The notes beneath the pieces were generated by a model that was not told the origin of the DNA, searched no databases, and worked only from the letters and a program-made list of their open reading frames with translations. A stretch of DNA of 64,000 nucleotides. Origin: an uncultured Paenibacillus sp. (GTDB lineage: Bacteria; Bacillota; Bacilli; Paenibacillales; Paenibacillaceae). The first letter of the stretch is position 1, and the number at the start of each line of letters is the position of its first letter. Positions 8,631 to 16,661 of the stretch are shown here, in pieces. A program made the translations under genes and the position numbers. Location: NCBI GenBank assembly GCA_937895345.1, contig CALAWP010000051.1, positions 110,492 to 174,491 of the forward strand. The letters run 5' to 3'.

Positions 8631-8675
8631 CGCTTAACCCCCCGTTCTCTGAAGCTGCTCGATACCGAGTAGCAA

Positions 8676-8696
8676 ACTGTTTATCCTGCATACAGT
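8676..8696 (-). promoter_or_regulatory. Operator-like inverted repeat ahead of the TetR gene
   Basis: ACTGT (8676-8680) and ACAGT (8692-8696) form an inverted repeat. The left part, ACTGTTTAT (8676-8684), is identical to a 9-mer inside the exporter promoter at 5881-5889. The site lies about 45 bp upstream of the TetR start. Confidence 0.5.
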
Positions 8697-8877
8697 ATAA
8701 CATAACTGCAGCCGTTCGCCCTGCTCTCTGGGATACGGGGATGGCGGGAGAAACGGTGAGGCGGGAAGTCAGAGGAGGTCTACAGGGGGCCTTCCTTACA
8801 GGTCCCTTCCTTGCGAGTCCCTTCCTGACGGAGTCCCTTCCATCCGGTACCATTCCCCCGTCGCCAATAGCGCCGTT

Positions 8878-9010
8878 TCAAGCGGAGTAGCCGACACTCC
8901 GAAACGATCCGTAAGCTTCCGGCTGTCAACGATACATATCGCAGTGTCTGAACGGAAAGCCGGCACAGCCGGGACACATGGCCGATCGTATAAAGCTGAT
9001 CGCGGCTCAT
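8878..9010 (-). pseudogene. Remnant of a MerR-family regulator
   Basis: An ATG at 9010 opens a frame whose first 25 residues (YTIGHVSRLCRLSVQTLRY) are a clear MerR N-terminal helix-turn-helix. The normal continuation (tyrosine, then a wing with a GYRYYS-like motif) is broken: the main frame turns into unrelated sequence, while another frame gives a stop and then EAYGSFRSVGYS, which looks like the degenerated wing. The remaining MerR helices are absent. It begins just after the stop of the neighbouring esterase gene. Confidence 0.6.
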
Positions 9011-9011
9011 T

Positions 9012-10148
9012 TTACGCTTCCAGCTCCGGAAGCAGAGGCCTGATGAACCGGGAAAGCTCGGCGGCCGCCCTCTCGTGGGCCCGCTTGCCGGGGTGGCTTC
9101 TCGCTCCGATCGTCTCTTCCGTCGTATCCGGCAGCTGGAATACCGCAACCTTCCGATCCCCGGTCTTCTTCCTATAAATGTCAACGGCCCGGTATATCGC
9201 CGGCATCAGCGGAATGCCGAGCATGCCGTAAGCCCATACGATATGCGCTCCGGGATTACAGGTTCTAAGCTTGTCCAAAAATCTGACCGCCGCATCCTCG
9301 AATGCCTGCAAATCCTCTTCGCGATAGGAGCCGTCTTCGTTCAGACGCTGCTTGTACACCGCCCCGGTTGCCTCGTCCCGCCATTCCGGCGAATGGAACG
9401 CTCCCGCGTCATTCGTTCCGAGGTTCACGACGACAACGTCCGGCTGCCACGCCGCAAAATCGTTCCGCCGATGAGCGCCCAGCGCTTGATGGCTTTCCCC
9501 GGTCAGCAATCCGCATACCTGCTCGTAACAGCCGGGAATATTGCCGTTCGGATTGTTGTCCCAGCTCGTCAGCACGCCCCATCCGCTTTGGGAGACGACC
9601 CGGTAATCCGCATTCAAAGCTTCCGCCGTCATGGCCGTGTAATTGTCGATGGCGCTGAACCACATCGGAATCCAATCCTGCTCCGCGACGGCACCGACCG
9701 CACCTTCGCCCGAGGTGATACTGTCGCCGACAAATTCCAGCTTGTAAGGCCTGTCCTCCACGACGCATAACGTCCCATCCAGCTTAAGGGCGTGAATATG
9801 CAGCGAACAGACGGGATCCGCGCTCGTAGCCTGGACATCTTTGACGATACGGACGTTCTTGACAACGCTTTCGTTCATGCCTCTAAACACGCATATCCAG
9901 TGCCGTCCCTCTGTCACCATTTGCCTGCCGACCGGCGCGCCATTGACCAGAATGCTGATCCAGGGCTCGTACCGGTCGTACTCCGCTTCCACCTCGATCC
10001 AAAGCTCCGAGCCTTGCACGTTAAGCTCCATCCCGCTCCCTGTCCAAAACAACGTTAACGGAGAGCGGCATTCCGTTGTCCGGCCGTGAACCTTGACATG
10101 CTCAAGCTCGGACAAGGCATATTGTTTCAGTTTCAAATTATGTTTCAT
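9012..10148 (-). CDS. SGNH/GDSL hydrolase, CE2-like carbohydrate esterase
   Basis: A 378-residue protein with two parts. Residues 1-125 form a beta-rich jelly-roll-like domain (VHGRTTECRSPLTLFWTGSG). From about 135 there is an SGNH hydrolase with block I GDSITSGEG (nucleophile S143), block III GTND and a late SHPGKRAHERAA that supplies the histidine. This order matches carbohydrate esterase family 2, which deacetylates plant polysaccharides. There is no signal peptide, suggesting action on imported oligosaccharides. The aspartate usually three residues before the histidine is absent, consistent with the dyad reported for some CE2 enzymes. Confidence 0.82.
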   Translation of the reverse strand: MKHNLKLKQYALSELEHVKVHGRTTECRSPLTLFWTGSGMELNVQGSELWIEVEAEYDRYEPWISILVNGAPVGRQMVTEGRHWICVFRGMNESVVKNVRIVKDVQATSADPVCSLHIHALKLDGTLCVVEDRPYKLEFVGDSITSGEGAVGAVAEQDWIPMWFSAIDNYTAMTAEALNADYRVVSQSGWGVLTSWDNNPNGNIPGCYEQVCGLLTGESHQALGAHRRNDFAAWQPDVVVVNLGTNDAGAFHSPEWRDEATGAVYKQRLNEDGSYREEDLQAFEDAAVRFLDKLRTCNPGAHIVWAYGMLGIPLMPAIYRAVDIYRKKTGDRKVAVFQLPDTTEETIGARSHPGKRAHERAAAELSRFIRPLLPELEA

Positions 10149-10235
10149 CCACGATCCCTCCGCATCATCAATCAGCCGGCAGCCCGCCCTTACGGGACAA
10201 GGGACAAGCTCCGCGCCGTCCTAGTTTCTATCCTA

Positions 10236-11915
10236 TCACATCCGCTGCCGCTTGAGCCCCGCCAAATGGTCGGCCAGCCGGATCGCCAGCGCGATCGTCG
10301 TCAAGGTCGGATGCTCGGCCCCGATAGACGGCAGCATGCTGTTGTCGGCCACGTACAATCCGTTGACGCCCCGGACTTGGCCGTTCGTGTCCGCCGCGGA
10401 TGTGACCGGATCTTCTCCGATCCGGCAAGTTCCGGAATCGTGATGCGGCTCGCCGAGCATGGACAGGCAGATCGGCGGACGGCCGTCGCGGGAGACGAGC
10501 TGAATGCCGGCCGACGCCGACAGATGCCGAATGCCCTCCGCCAGCTCGCGAACGTTGTTTTCCTCAACCTCGCTCAGCGCGTAGTGCACTTCGACTTCCG
10601 GCACGCCGTATTCGTCCCGCTTGTAAGGGCTTAACGCGATGCGGTTCTCATACCGGGGCTCCACCTGGGCGTAACCGAAATAAATAACGGATTCCTCCAA
10701 CGTCATCGGTCGGATCTCGGCAGGCTGGTACCAGTAAAAGTCGCCCGGGCCCGCCATCAGCAGCACATACGGCCGGCGGACGCTCCGGGGAACCATAATG
10801 CCCAGCGTCCCTAAAGGATACGGAAATTGCGCGCTGCCGATGCTTCCGGTCGCTTGGACAAGCGGATGATTCATCAAATAGTGACCCAGCGCGGGATGGT
10901 TGATCCCCGAGTGAAGCAGAAGGCGAGGCGTCTCGAACGTGCTGGCCGATACGACGACCGTCTTCGCTTTCAGCGTATACGAAGTTTTGTCCGGCGTCAT
11001 CACCCTTACCCCTTCCGCCTGACCCCCGCGATGCAGCACTTCCACGGCACGGGCGTTTACCGCCATATCGAACGGCCTCTGATTCAGCGCCTTGGAAAGA
11101 AATGAAATGGAGCTGGTAAACACATCGGTATGAATTTGCCCATACAAGCTCGGCATCAGGTCGGCGGCAAGCGGGATATGATCCGCATCCGGATAACCGC
11201 CCTGCCACAGACGGTCCAGCAAAAGCTCCGTAAACGTCGATCCTTCCGTAAACGTCTTGGTTACGTTCAACAATTGCTCGGCCATATTGTAATAACGCTC
11301 CATCTCCCGGACCGGCACCGGCCATTTCTCGGTCAAAGCCAGATTCATCCGCAGAGCGAACGCATACCAGAACAGCGTTCTTCCGCCGAACGCAAACAAT
11401 TGCCGGGCTCCCGGATAATCGGGCTCCGCCCCCGGCAGCGGACTGGAGACGGAGTTGAAATATCTCGTCAGCCTATCGGTATTCATCATCGGCAGGTTGC
11501 GGGCATGCGTCGGCACGACCAGATCGCCGCGTTCGATCATGCCGATCCGCTTGTTCTCCCGCCGCCACTTTTGGCACAGCCGCCACAACAAGGCTCCGCC
11601 GCCCGCGCCGCTCCCGACCACGAGCACATCGTATTCTTGCTTCGCCATCTCCTCAAGCGGAGTCAAGGGAAACCAATGCTGCAGCGTCTCCACGGGCTCC
11701 GCCCGGCAGGTCGGCAGCCCGGCCGGCCGCAGTTCCGGCATCGCCGGCCCGTGAGCCCCGTTCGACGGAGACAAATAAACCGGATACCCGGCAATGCGTT
11801 GATCGGGATGACGAATATGCGGATTAATCGCCAGCAGTTCACCTGTCGTCATTCCGCGCTCGCGCGCTATCGTCCGAAGCGTCTCCCGATTCCGGGCAAT
11901 CCGAATGTTCAGCAC
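10236..11915 (-). CDS. GMC-family oxidoreductase with an N-terminal LysM-like domain
   Basis: A 559-residue protein. Residues 8-50 read as a LysM-like module (ETLRTIARERGMTTGELLAI, then NPHI and a closing YPVYLSP strand). After a linker, a flavoprotein of the glucose-methanol-choline family starts with VLVVGSGAGGGALLWRL (about 96-112), includes VVVSASTFETPRLLLHSG, and ends with the GMC C-terminal domain (GEPHHDSGTCRIGEDP, LYVADNSMLPS). No signal peptide is evident, so the protein is probably cytoplasmic and the LysM may serve assembly or targeting. The substrate is unknown. It is divergent from the DUF418 gene, with a palindrome between them. Confidence 0.85.
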   Translation of the reverse strand: MLNIRIARNRETLRTIARERGMTTGELLAINPHIRHPDQRIAGYPVYLSPSNGAHGPAMPELRPAGLPTCRAEPVETLQHWFPLTPLEEMAKQEYDVLVVGSGAGGGALLWRLCQKWRRENKRIGMIERGDLVVPTHARNLPMMNTDRLTRYFNSVSSPLPGAEPDYPGARQLFAFGGRTLFWYAFALRMNLALTEKWPVPVREMERYYNMAEQLLNVTKTFTEGSTFTELLLDRLWQGGYPDADHIPLAADLMPSLYGQIHTDVFTSSISFLSKALNQRPFDMAVNARAVEVLHRGGQAEGVRVMTPDKTSYTLKAKTVVVSASTFETPRLLLHSGINHPALGHYLMNHPLVQATGSIGSAQFPYPLGTLGIMVPRSVRRPYVLLMAGPGDFYWYQPAEIRPMTLEESVIYFGYAQVEPRYENRIALSPYKRDEYGVPEVEVHYALSEVEENNVRELAEGIRHLSASAGIQLVSRDGRPPICLSMLGEPHHDSGTCRIGEDPVTSAADTNGQVRGVNGLYVADNSMLPSIGAEHPTLTTIALAIRLADHLAGLKRQRM

Positions 11916-11989
11916 CGTACATTTCCCCTTTATGGAGTGATGTTACATGTGTATGCCCGCTGCCGCGCGTTCAGCCCCTCCCCGTCAAT

Positions 11990-12003
11990 ATGACACGTGT
12001 CAT
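11990..12003. promoter_or_regulatory. 14-bp palindrome between divergent genes
   Basis: ATGACACGTGTCAT is a perfect palindrome placed between the divergent LysM-GMC oxidoreductase and DUF418 genes. It lies 75 bp from the former start and 85 bp from the latter. Its core ACACGTGT is shared with the LacI operators near 59-60 kb, but the flanks differ. Confidence 0.45.
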
Positions 12004-12087
12004 TCGATTCTTTTTACGGGTGTGAATGTTCCGCCGTCCCTTCCGTCCCTACAATAAATATCGTAGATCATCTCAGCGGAAGGAACG

Positions 12088-13227
12088 ATGAACGTTATGG
12101 AACTGCAACAAGAACGGCTGCGTCTGCTTGACGTGCTTAGAGGCTTCGCCATTCTGGGCACTTTGGGGACAAACATATGGATTTTTGCTTATTTGGGAGA
12201 CCTGACTTACGTTACGACGTTCGACCATGACGTCTGGCTGCCGGACGACTGGCTCCGCATGACGGTGCTGTTCCTCGTCAACGGCAAGCTTCTGGGGCTG
12301 CTCACGATCATGTTCGGGGCGGGACTGGAGCTGAAATACCGGCAGGCTTTGCGTCGAGGGAAGGCTTGGCCGGGAGTGTACATTTGGGTATCTCTCGTTC
12401 TGTTGGCGGAAGGCCTGATTCATTACACTTTTGTCATGGAATACGACATCCTGATGAGTTACGGCGCAACGGCGATCATCGCCGCTTTCATCGTCAAAGG
12501 CGGCGACCGGCTCATCTCGCGAACGATGATCGCGATCGGGTCGATTCACGCATCCCTCATGCTGGCCATACTGCTGCTTGGTCTGCTCGGCGGAAATGTA
12601 TCGCTGGGCAGCTTTGACGAAATTATCGCGCTTTATCGGGACGGAACGTGGCTGGAGCAAGTCCGGTATCGGCTGTCCAACTTCCTCGTGCTGCGGCTGG
12701 AAGTCATTCTCGTCATCCCGATGAACGTCTTTTTGTTTCTGCTTGGCGTCCGCTTGATGCGCGCGGGGGCTTTCGCTTCCGACGAGAACGGCAGAAGGCT
12801 GCGCGATAAGCTGTTTGCCGTCGGCATTTATGCGGGACTTCCGTTGAACCTGCTCCTGTTCGTGCCGGGGGGCGCCTTCGATCTGACCGTCCGCTATTTA
12901 TTTGCGCCTCTTATGTCCCTAGGGTATATAGCGCTTCTTGGGAAGATGATACAATATACGAAATGGGATCGGTTATGGCGTCTGCTGGAGCAGGTTGGCC
13001 AAATGTCCTTGAGCTGCTACGTCATGCAAAATAACGTTTGCTCCGTTCTCTTCTACGGATGGGGCCTGGCGCTGGGCGGCAAGCTGAACGCGCCGGCCGT
13101 CATCGCGGTCTGGTGCTGCGTTTCCGCGCTTCAGCTCGCCTTTGCGGCCGTATGGTTCCGCCGCTTTAGGCTCGGGCCGATGGAAGCCTTGCGCAAGCGC
13201 GCCGTCGCCTTTCTCGATTCCAAATAA
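12088..13227 (+). CDS. DUF418 multi-pass membrane protein (YeiB family)
   Basis: A 379-residue membrane protein opening with RLRLLDVLRGFAILGTLGTN, the characteristic start of DUF418/YeiB-type proteins. About eight to ten hydrophobic helices follow, and the C-terminal DUF418 domain contains LLEQVGQMSLSCYVMQN and the closing GPMEALRKR motif (usually GPLEWLWR). ATG at 12088 follows GGAAGG. The molecular function is not established; relatives resemble membrane acyltransferases in fold. It lies 18 bp upstream of a DesK-like kinase gene on the same strand and is probably co-transcribed with it. Confidence 0.88.
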   Translation: MNVMELQQERLRLLDVLRGFAILGTLGTNIWIFAYLGDLTYVTTFDHDVWLPDDWLRMTVLFLVNGKLLGLLTIMFGAGLELKYRQALRRGKAWPGVYIWVSLVLLAEGLIHYTFVMEYDILMSYGATAIIAAFIVKGGDRLISRTMIAIGSIHASLMLAILLLGLLGGNVSLGSFDEIIALYRDGTWLEQVRYRLSNFLVLRLEVILVIPMNVFLFLLGVRLMRAGAFASDENGRRLRDKLFAVGIYAGLPLNLLLFVPGGAFDLTVRYLFAPLMSLGYIALLGKMIQYTKWDRLWRLLEQVGQMSLSCYVMQNNVCSVLFYGWGLALGGKLNAPAVIAVWCCVSALQLAFAAVWFRRFRLGPMEALRKRAVAFLDSK

Positions 13228-13245
13228 CCGCCGCGGAGGACGGGT

Positions 13246-14364
13246 ATGTTCGATAAGCTTTACCCCAGAGACCAAATCAAAAACTATCTGCTGATCGATC
13301 TCGTCACGACCGTATTTTTCTTTTTTCTCGTCTTGCGGTCGGATACGGCTTTGGGCCTTTCGGGAAGCTTGTTTCTGCTGCTGGCTTATTCGGCCGCCTT
13401 TTACATCGGACTGTGGCGCCGGGACCGGTATTTGCTGGGGGCGGTATTGGCCGGGCTGGCGGTCTTGACCATAATTGCCGGCTTTATCGGCTTCAATATG
13501 CTGATGTTCGGCTTTATCTTTGCCGATCTGCTCGGCCGGTCGAAATCGAAAGTTCAGATCGGCATCGGCATGGCAGCCATCGCCCTCATGTTCATCCTTG
13601 TCTCCTGGATCAGAACGGAGAGCTTCGCGGAGCCCGAGCATCTGTACCGGCTGCCGCTCGCCGTCATCCAGCTGGCCTTGCCCGTCGTCATTTATATCAA
13701 AGAAAAAGCAAAAAGCTTGCAAGGCGGGCTCGATGCGGCCAACCGGCAGCTGGAGCATTACATTCAGCAGGAGGAACGGCAGCGGATCGCGAGAGACCTG
13801 CACGACACGCTGGGCCAGACGTTGACGATGATCAAGCTGAAGAGCGAGCTGGCGGCCCGGTGGGTCGACAAGGACGCCGCGCAAGCCAAGAAAGAGCTGA
13901 ACGATATTTGGGCTTCGTCGAGAACCGCATTGAAGCAGGTAAGGGAGCTTGTATCCGAAATGAAGTTCGTCTCGTTGACCGGCGAGCTGGCGCACGCCCG
14001 GCAGCTGCTGCAAGCGGCGGGTATCCAGCTGGCCGTCGAGGAGCAGGGCCAAGCCCCGCTGCTCTCCAGCGTGGAGGAAACGATGGTCGCCCTCTGCATC
14101 CGGGAAGCGGCCACGAATATGGTCAAGCACAGCCAAGCGGACCGATGCTCCATTCGGCTGGAAGCGGGTGACGGCGAATATGCCGTCTATATGGCGGACA
14201 ACGGGATCGGATTGGACCGCCGGCGCAACGCGGGCGGGAACGGCCTGCAATCCATGCAGGAGCGGATGCAGGCTCTCGGCGGGGCCTTTTCGGCGAAGGC
14301 CGCCGCCGGCGGAGGAACGGAAATCGCCTTGAAGCTCCCGCTGCGCGGACAGAGAAAGGAGTGA
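13246..14364 (+). CDS. DesK-like sensor histidine kinase (NarL/HisKA_3 type)
   Basis: A 372-residue sensor. The first 155 residues hold four to five transmembrane helices with little extracellular sequence. A short coiled segment leads to the HisKA_3 motif RQRIARDLHDTLGQTLTMI with phospho-acceptor H186, and then an ATPase domain with REAATNMVKHSQA, DNGIGLD and GNGLQSM. This architecture resembles DesK, which senses membrane state. The start follows GGAGG. Ten bases separate it from the response regulator gene. Confidence 0.92.
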   Translation: MFDKLYPRDQIKNYLLIDLVTTVFFFFLVLRSDTALGLSGSLFLLLAYSAAFYIGLWRRDRYLLGAVLAGLAVLTIIAGFIGFNMLMFGFIFADLLGRSKSKVQIGIGMAAIALMFILVSWIRTESFAEPEHLYRLPLAVIQLALPVVIYIKEKAKSLQGGLDAANRQLEHYIQQEERQRIARDLHDTLGQTLTMIKLKSELAARWVDKDAAQAKKELNDIWASSRTALKQVRELVSEMKFVSLTGELAHARQLLQAAGIQLAVEEQGQAPLLSSVEETMVALCIREAATNMVKHSQADRCSIRLEAGDGEYAVYMADNGIGLDRRRNAGGNGLQSMQERMQALGGAFSAKAAAGGGTEIALKLPLRGQRKE

Positions 14365-14374
14365 GCCTTGCGAT

Positions 14375-14980
14375 ATGATTCGCGTCATCATTGCGGAGGA
14401 TCAGCAGATGCTGCGCGGCGCCTTCGCGGCGCTGCTGAAATTCGAGCCCGACATGGAGGTGGTGGCGGAGGTGGCGGACGGCGGGGAAGCCTGGGAGGCC
14501 ATTCGGAAGCATCGGCCCGACGTGTGCGTGCTGGACATCGAGATGCCCATCGCCACCGGCCTCGAGCTGGCCGAACGGATTCGAAGCGAGGGACTGCCTT
14601 GCAAAATTATGATCGTGACGACGTTCGCCCGTCCCGGCTATTTGCAGAAAGCGATGGAAGCGCAAGCGGACGCCTATTTATTGAAGGACGAGCCGATCGA
14701 TTACCTCATCGATTCGATTCGCAGGGTCATGAAAGGCGAGCGGGTTGTCAGCACGGATTTGGCCGCCGCGCTGTTTATGAAAGAGGCGAATCCGTTGAGC
14801 GAAAGGGAATGCGAAATGCTGCGCCTGACCAAGGAAGGCATGACGACGGACGATATTAGCAAAGCACTGTTTCTGACCAAAGGAACCGTGCGCAACTATT
14901 TGTCCACCGCCATCCAGAAGCTGGGCGCCGACTTGCGGCAGCAAGCCGTCTCCATCGCGGAAGAAAAGGGCTGGCTGTAA
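14375..14980 (+). CDS. DesR/NarL-like response regulator (LuxR HTH)
   Basis: A 201-residue regulator. The receiver domain has E8-D9, phospho-acceptor D54 (CVLDIEMP) and the conserved lysine in LLKDEP. The C-terminal LuxR-type helix-turn-helix reads LSERECEMLRLTKEGMTTDDISKALFLTKGTVRNYLSTAIQKL. It is the partner of the upstream DesK-like kinase. A fatty acid desaturase, the usual target of DesKR, is not in the neighbourhood, so the regulated gene may be the DUF418 gene of the same operon. Confidence 0.94.
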   Translation: MIRVIIAEDQQMLRGAFAALLKFEPDMEVVAEVADGGEAWEAIRKHRPDVCVLDIEMPIATGLELAERIRSEGLPCKIMIVTTFARPGYLQKAMEAQADAYLLKDEPIDYLIDSIRRVMKGERVVSTDLAAALFMKEANPLSERECEMLRLTKEGMTTDDISKALFLTKGTVRNYLSTAIQKLGADLRQQAVSIAEEKGWL

Positions 14981-15059
14981 ACCCGTCCGCCGTCCTTTGG
15001 CCCATGCGATATGCCCATAAGGGGCCTGAATGGATCTTGCCAATTGACCCGGTTCCCTG

Positions 15060-16075
15060 GTGCTTGACGAACTTGACGCTCGCTATTCGTGCCGAAATTT
15101 TAACGAACCTGACACTCGCTATTCGTGCCGAGATTTTAACGAACCCGACGCTCGCTATTCGCACCGAGATTTTACGAATCTGACGTCCGCTATTCGCACC
15201 GAAATCACAGGTTTGAAAACGTAACGAATCTCAGCCACGCTATTACCCTATTTTCGGACAAAATCCAGCTATTTGGAGGCAAATAAGCTAGCTCATGTTC
15301 GTTAGAATTCCTAGCCGGCCATTGGAGGGTGGCTAAGCTCGCTGATGTTCGTTACACTTTTCGCCTTCGCTCCAACGAACCTGATGCTCGCTATACGCGC
15401 CGAAATCACAGGTTTAAAAACGTAACGAATCTCAGCCACGCTATTACCCTATTTTCGGACAAAATCCAGCTATTTGGAGGCAAATAAGCTAGCTCATGTT
15501 CGTTAGAATTCCTAGCCGGCCATTGGAGGGTGGCTAAGCTCGCTGATGTTCGTTACACTTTTCGCCTTCGCTCCAACGAACCTGATGCTCGCTATTTGTG
15601 CCGAAATCACGGGATTGAAAATGTAACGAATCACTGCGACGCTATTACCCTATTTTCGGACAAAATCCAGCCATTTGGGGGTAAATAAGCTAGCTCATGT
15701 TCGTTAGAATTCCTTGGCCGGCCATTTGAGAGCAGATAAGCTCACTGACGTTCGTTACACTTTTCGCCTTCGCTCCAACGAACCTAATGCTCGCTATTTG
15801 TGCCGAAATCACGGGATTGAAAATGTAACGAATCTCAGCGACGCTATTACCCTATTTTCGGACAAAATCCAGCCATTTGGGGGTAAATAAGCTAGCTCAT
15901 GTTCGTTAGAATTCCTAGCCGGCCATTGGAGAGCAGTTAAGCTCGCTGATGTTCGTTACACTTTTCGCCTTCGCTCCAACGAACCTGACGTTCGCTATTC
16001 GCGCAGAAATTTTAACGAACCTGACACTCGCTATTCGTGCCGAAATCACAGGTTTGAATTAGCAACGAACCTCAT
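15060..16075. repeat. Nested intergenic repeat: 36-bp units and four ~201-bp tandem units
   Basis: At 15065-15200 four contiguous units of about 36 bp each carry AACGAACCTGA, a short variable stretch, TCGCTATTC and then GTGCCGAAATTTT. From about 15202, 15402, 15603 and 15805 larger units follow with periods of 201, 201 and 202 bp, and the last runs to about 16042 (237 bp). Each large unit holds the same short motif twice forward and twice inverted (reverse form AGCTCGCTGATGTTCGTT), so stems can form within a unit. Shorter copies close the array. Copies differ by point changes, most in units 3-4. No coding frame is credible; the 12-residue periodic peptide on the minus strand merely reflects the 36-bp period. 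Confidence 0.9.
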
Positions 16076-16173
16076 CGGCACCTGTGGTGGATCGGTTGAT
16101 TGGATCAATCCGAATTAAAAGGAATTTTCGTCTGAACGCGGGTGATACGTTCAGAGCACACTCATCGACAGCC

Positions 16174-16205
16174 TTGACCCGGTACCATAGTACCGGGTTT
16201 ATAAT
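16174..16205 (+). promoter_or_regulatory. MerR-type promoter with overlapping operator
   Basis: TTGACC (16174-16179) and TATAAT (16200-16205) are separated by 20 bp, the overlong spacing used by MerR-activated promoters. The spacer contains the perfect dyad ACCCGGTAC-CATA-GTACCGGGT (16177-16198). The GTAC-centred arms resemble operators of mercury MerR proteins. The promoter drives the MerR gene that starts 22 bp downstream. Confidence 0.85.
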
Positions 16206-16226
16206 AACTGCGGGAGGGGATGGGGC

Positions 16227-16661
16227 ATGGAAGGACTTACGATCGGCCAGGCCGCCAAGGCCGCGGGCGTCAACCCGGAGACTGTCAAATATTACGAGAG
16301 GCGGGAGCTGCTGCCTCGCCCGGCCCGAAGCGCTTCGGGGTACCGCCTGTATTCGGAAGAAGCCGTGCAGGATATCCGGCTGATCAAGCGAGCGCAGGAG
16401 ATCGGATTTACGCTAAACGAAATCAAGCATTTGCTGGCAATCGTCAAGCAGGACAGCTATTTCCCGGCAGAGGAGATGCGCGCTTTCGCCGTCGCGAAGA
16501 TTCGGGAAATCAGCGAGCAGATCGACCGGCTGGCAAGCTTCCGATCGCTGCTGGAGCAAGCCGTCGCGAAGGAGGTCCATCCCGTTCCCTTCCCTAAACC
16601 CGATTGCCCCGTATTGGCAATCATCAGGAAGGACGATGCCCGCCATGAGCAAAACGATTGA
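16227..16661 (+). CDS. MerR-family regulator related to mercury MerR but with one of three cysteines
   Basis: A 144-residue activator/repressor. The winged helix is intact (LTIGQAAKAAGVNPETVKYYERRELLPRPARSASGYRLYS), followed by the long dimerisation helix. Alignment by eye to mercury MerR shows that the ligand-site cysteine near residue 82 is replaced in the DSYFPAEEM stretch. The second cysteine, normally at the end of the helix, is also gone (QAVAKEVHP). Only the third is kept, as C127 in KPDCPVL. It therefore probably senses something other than mercury, or uses a different ligand set. It is autoregulated through the upstream dyad and overlaps the next gene. Confidence 0.88.
   Translation: MEGLTIGQAAKAAGVNPETVKYYERRELLPRPARSASGYRLYSEEAVQDIRLIKRAQEIGFTLNEIKHLLAIVKQDSYFPAEEMRAFAVAKIREISEQIDRLASFRSLLEQAVAKEVHPVPFPKPDCPVLAIIRKDDARHEQND

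Noticed and set aside
12973..14391. 472-codon minus-strand frame
   Set aside because: Shadow of the DUF418 and DesK-like genes; low-complexity R/Q/D-rich translation.
14856..15164. Minus-strand frame encoding a 12-residue periodic peptide
   Set aside because: The period comes from the 36-bp DNA repeat; no start signal and the period is lost where the repeat changes.
15060..16075. CRISPR array (36-bp repeats)
   Set aside because: The 36-bp units are contiguous, with no unique spacers and no cas genes; larger units are tandem copies of the same sequence.
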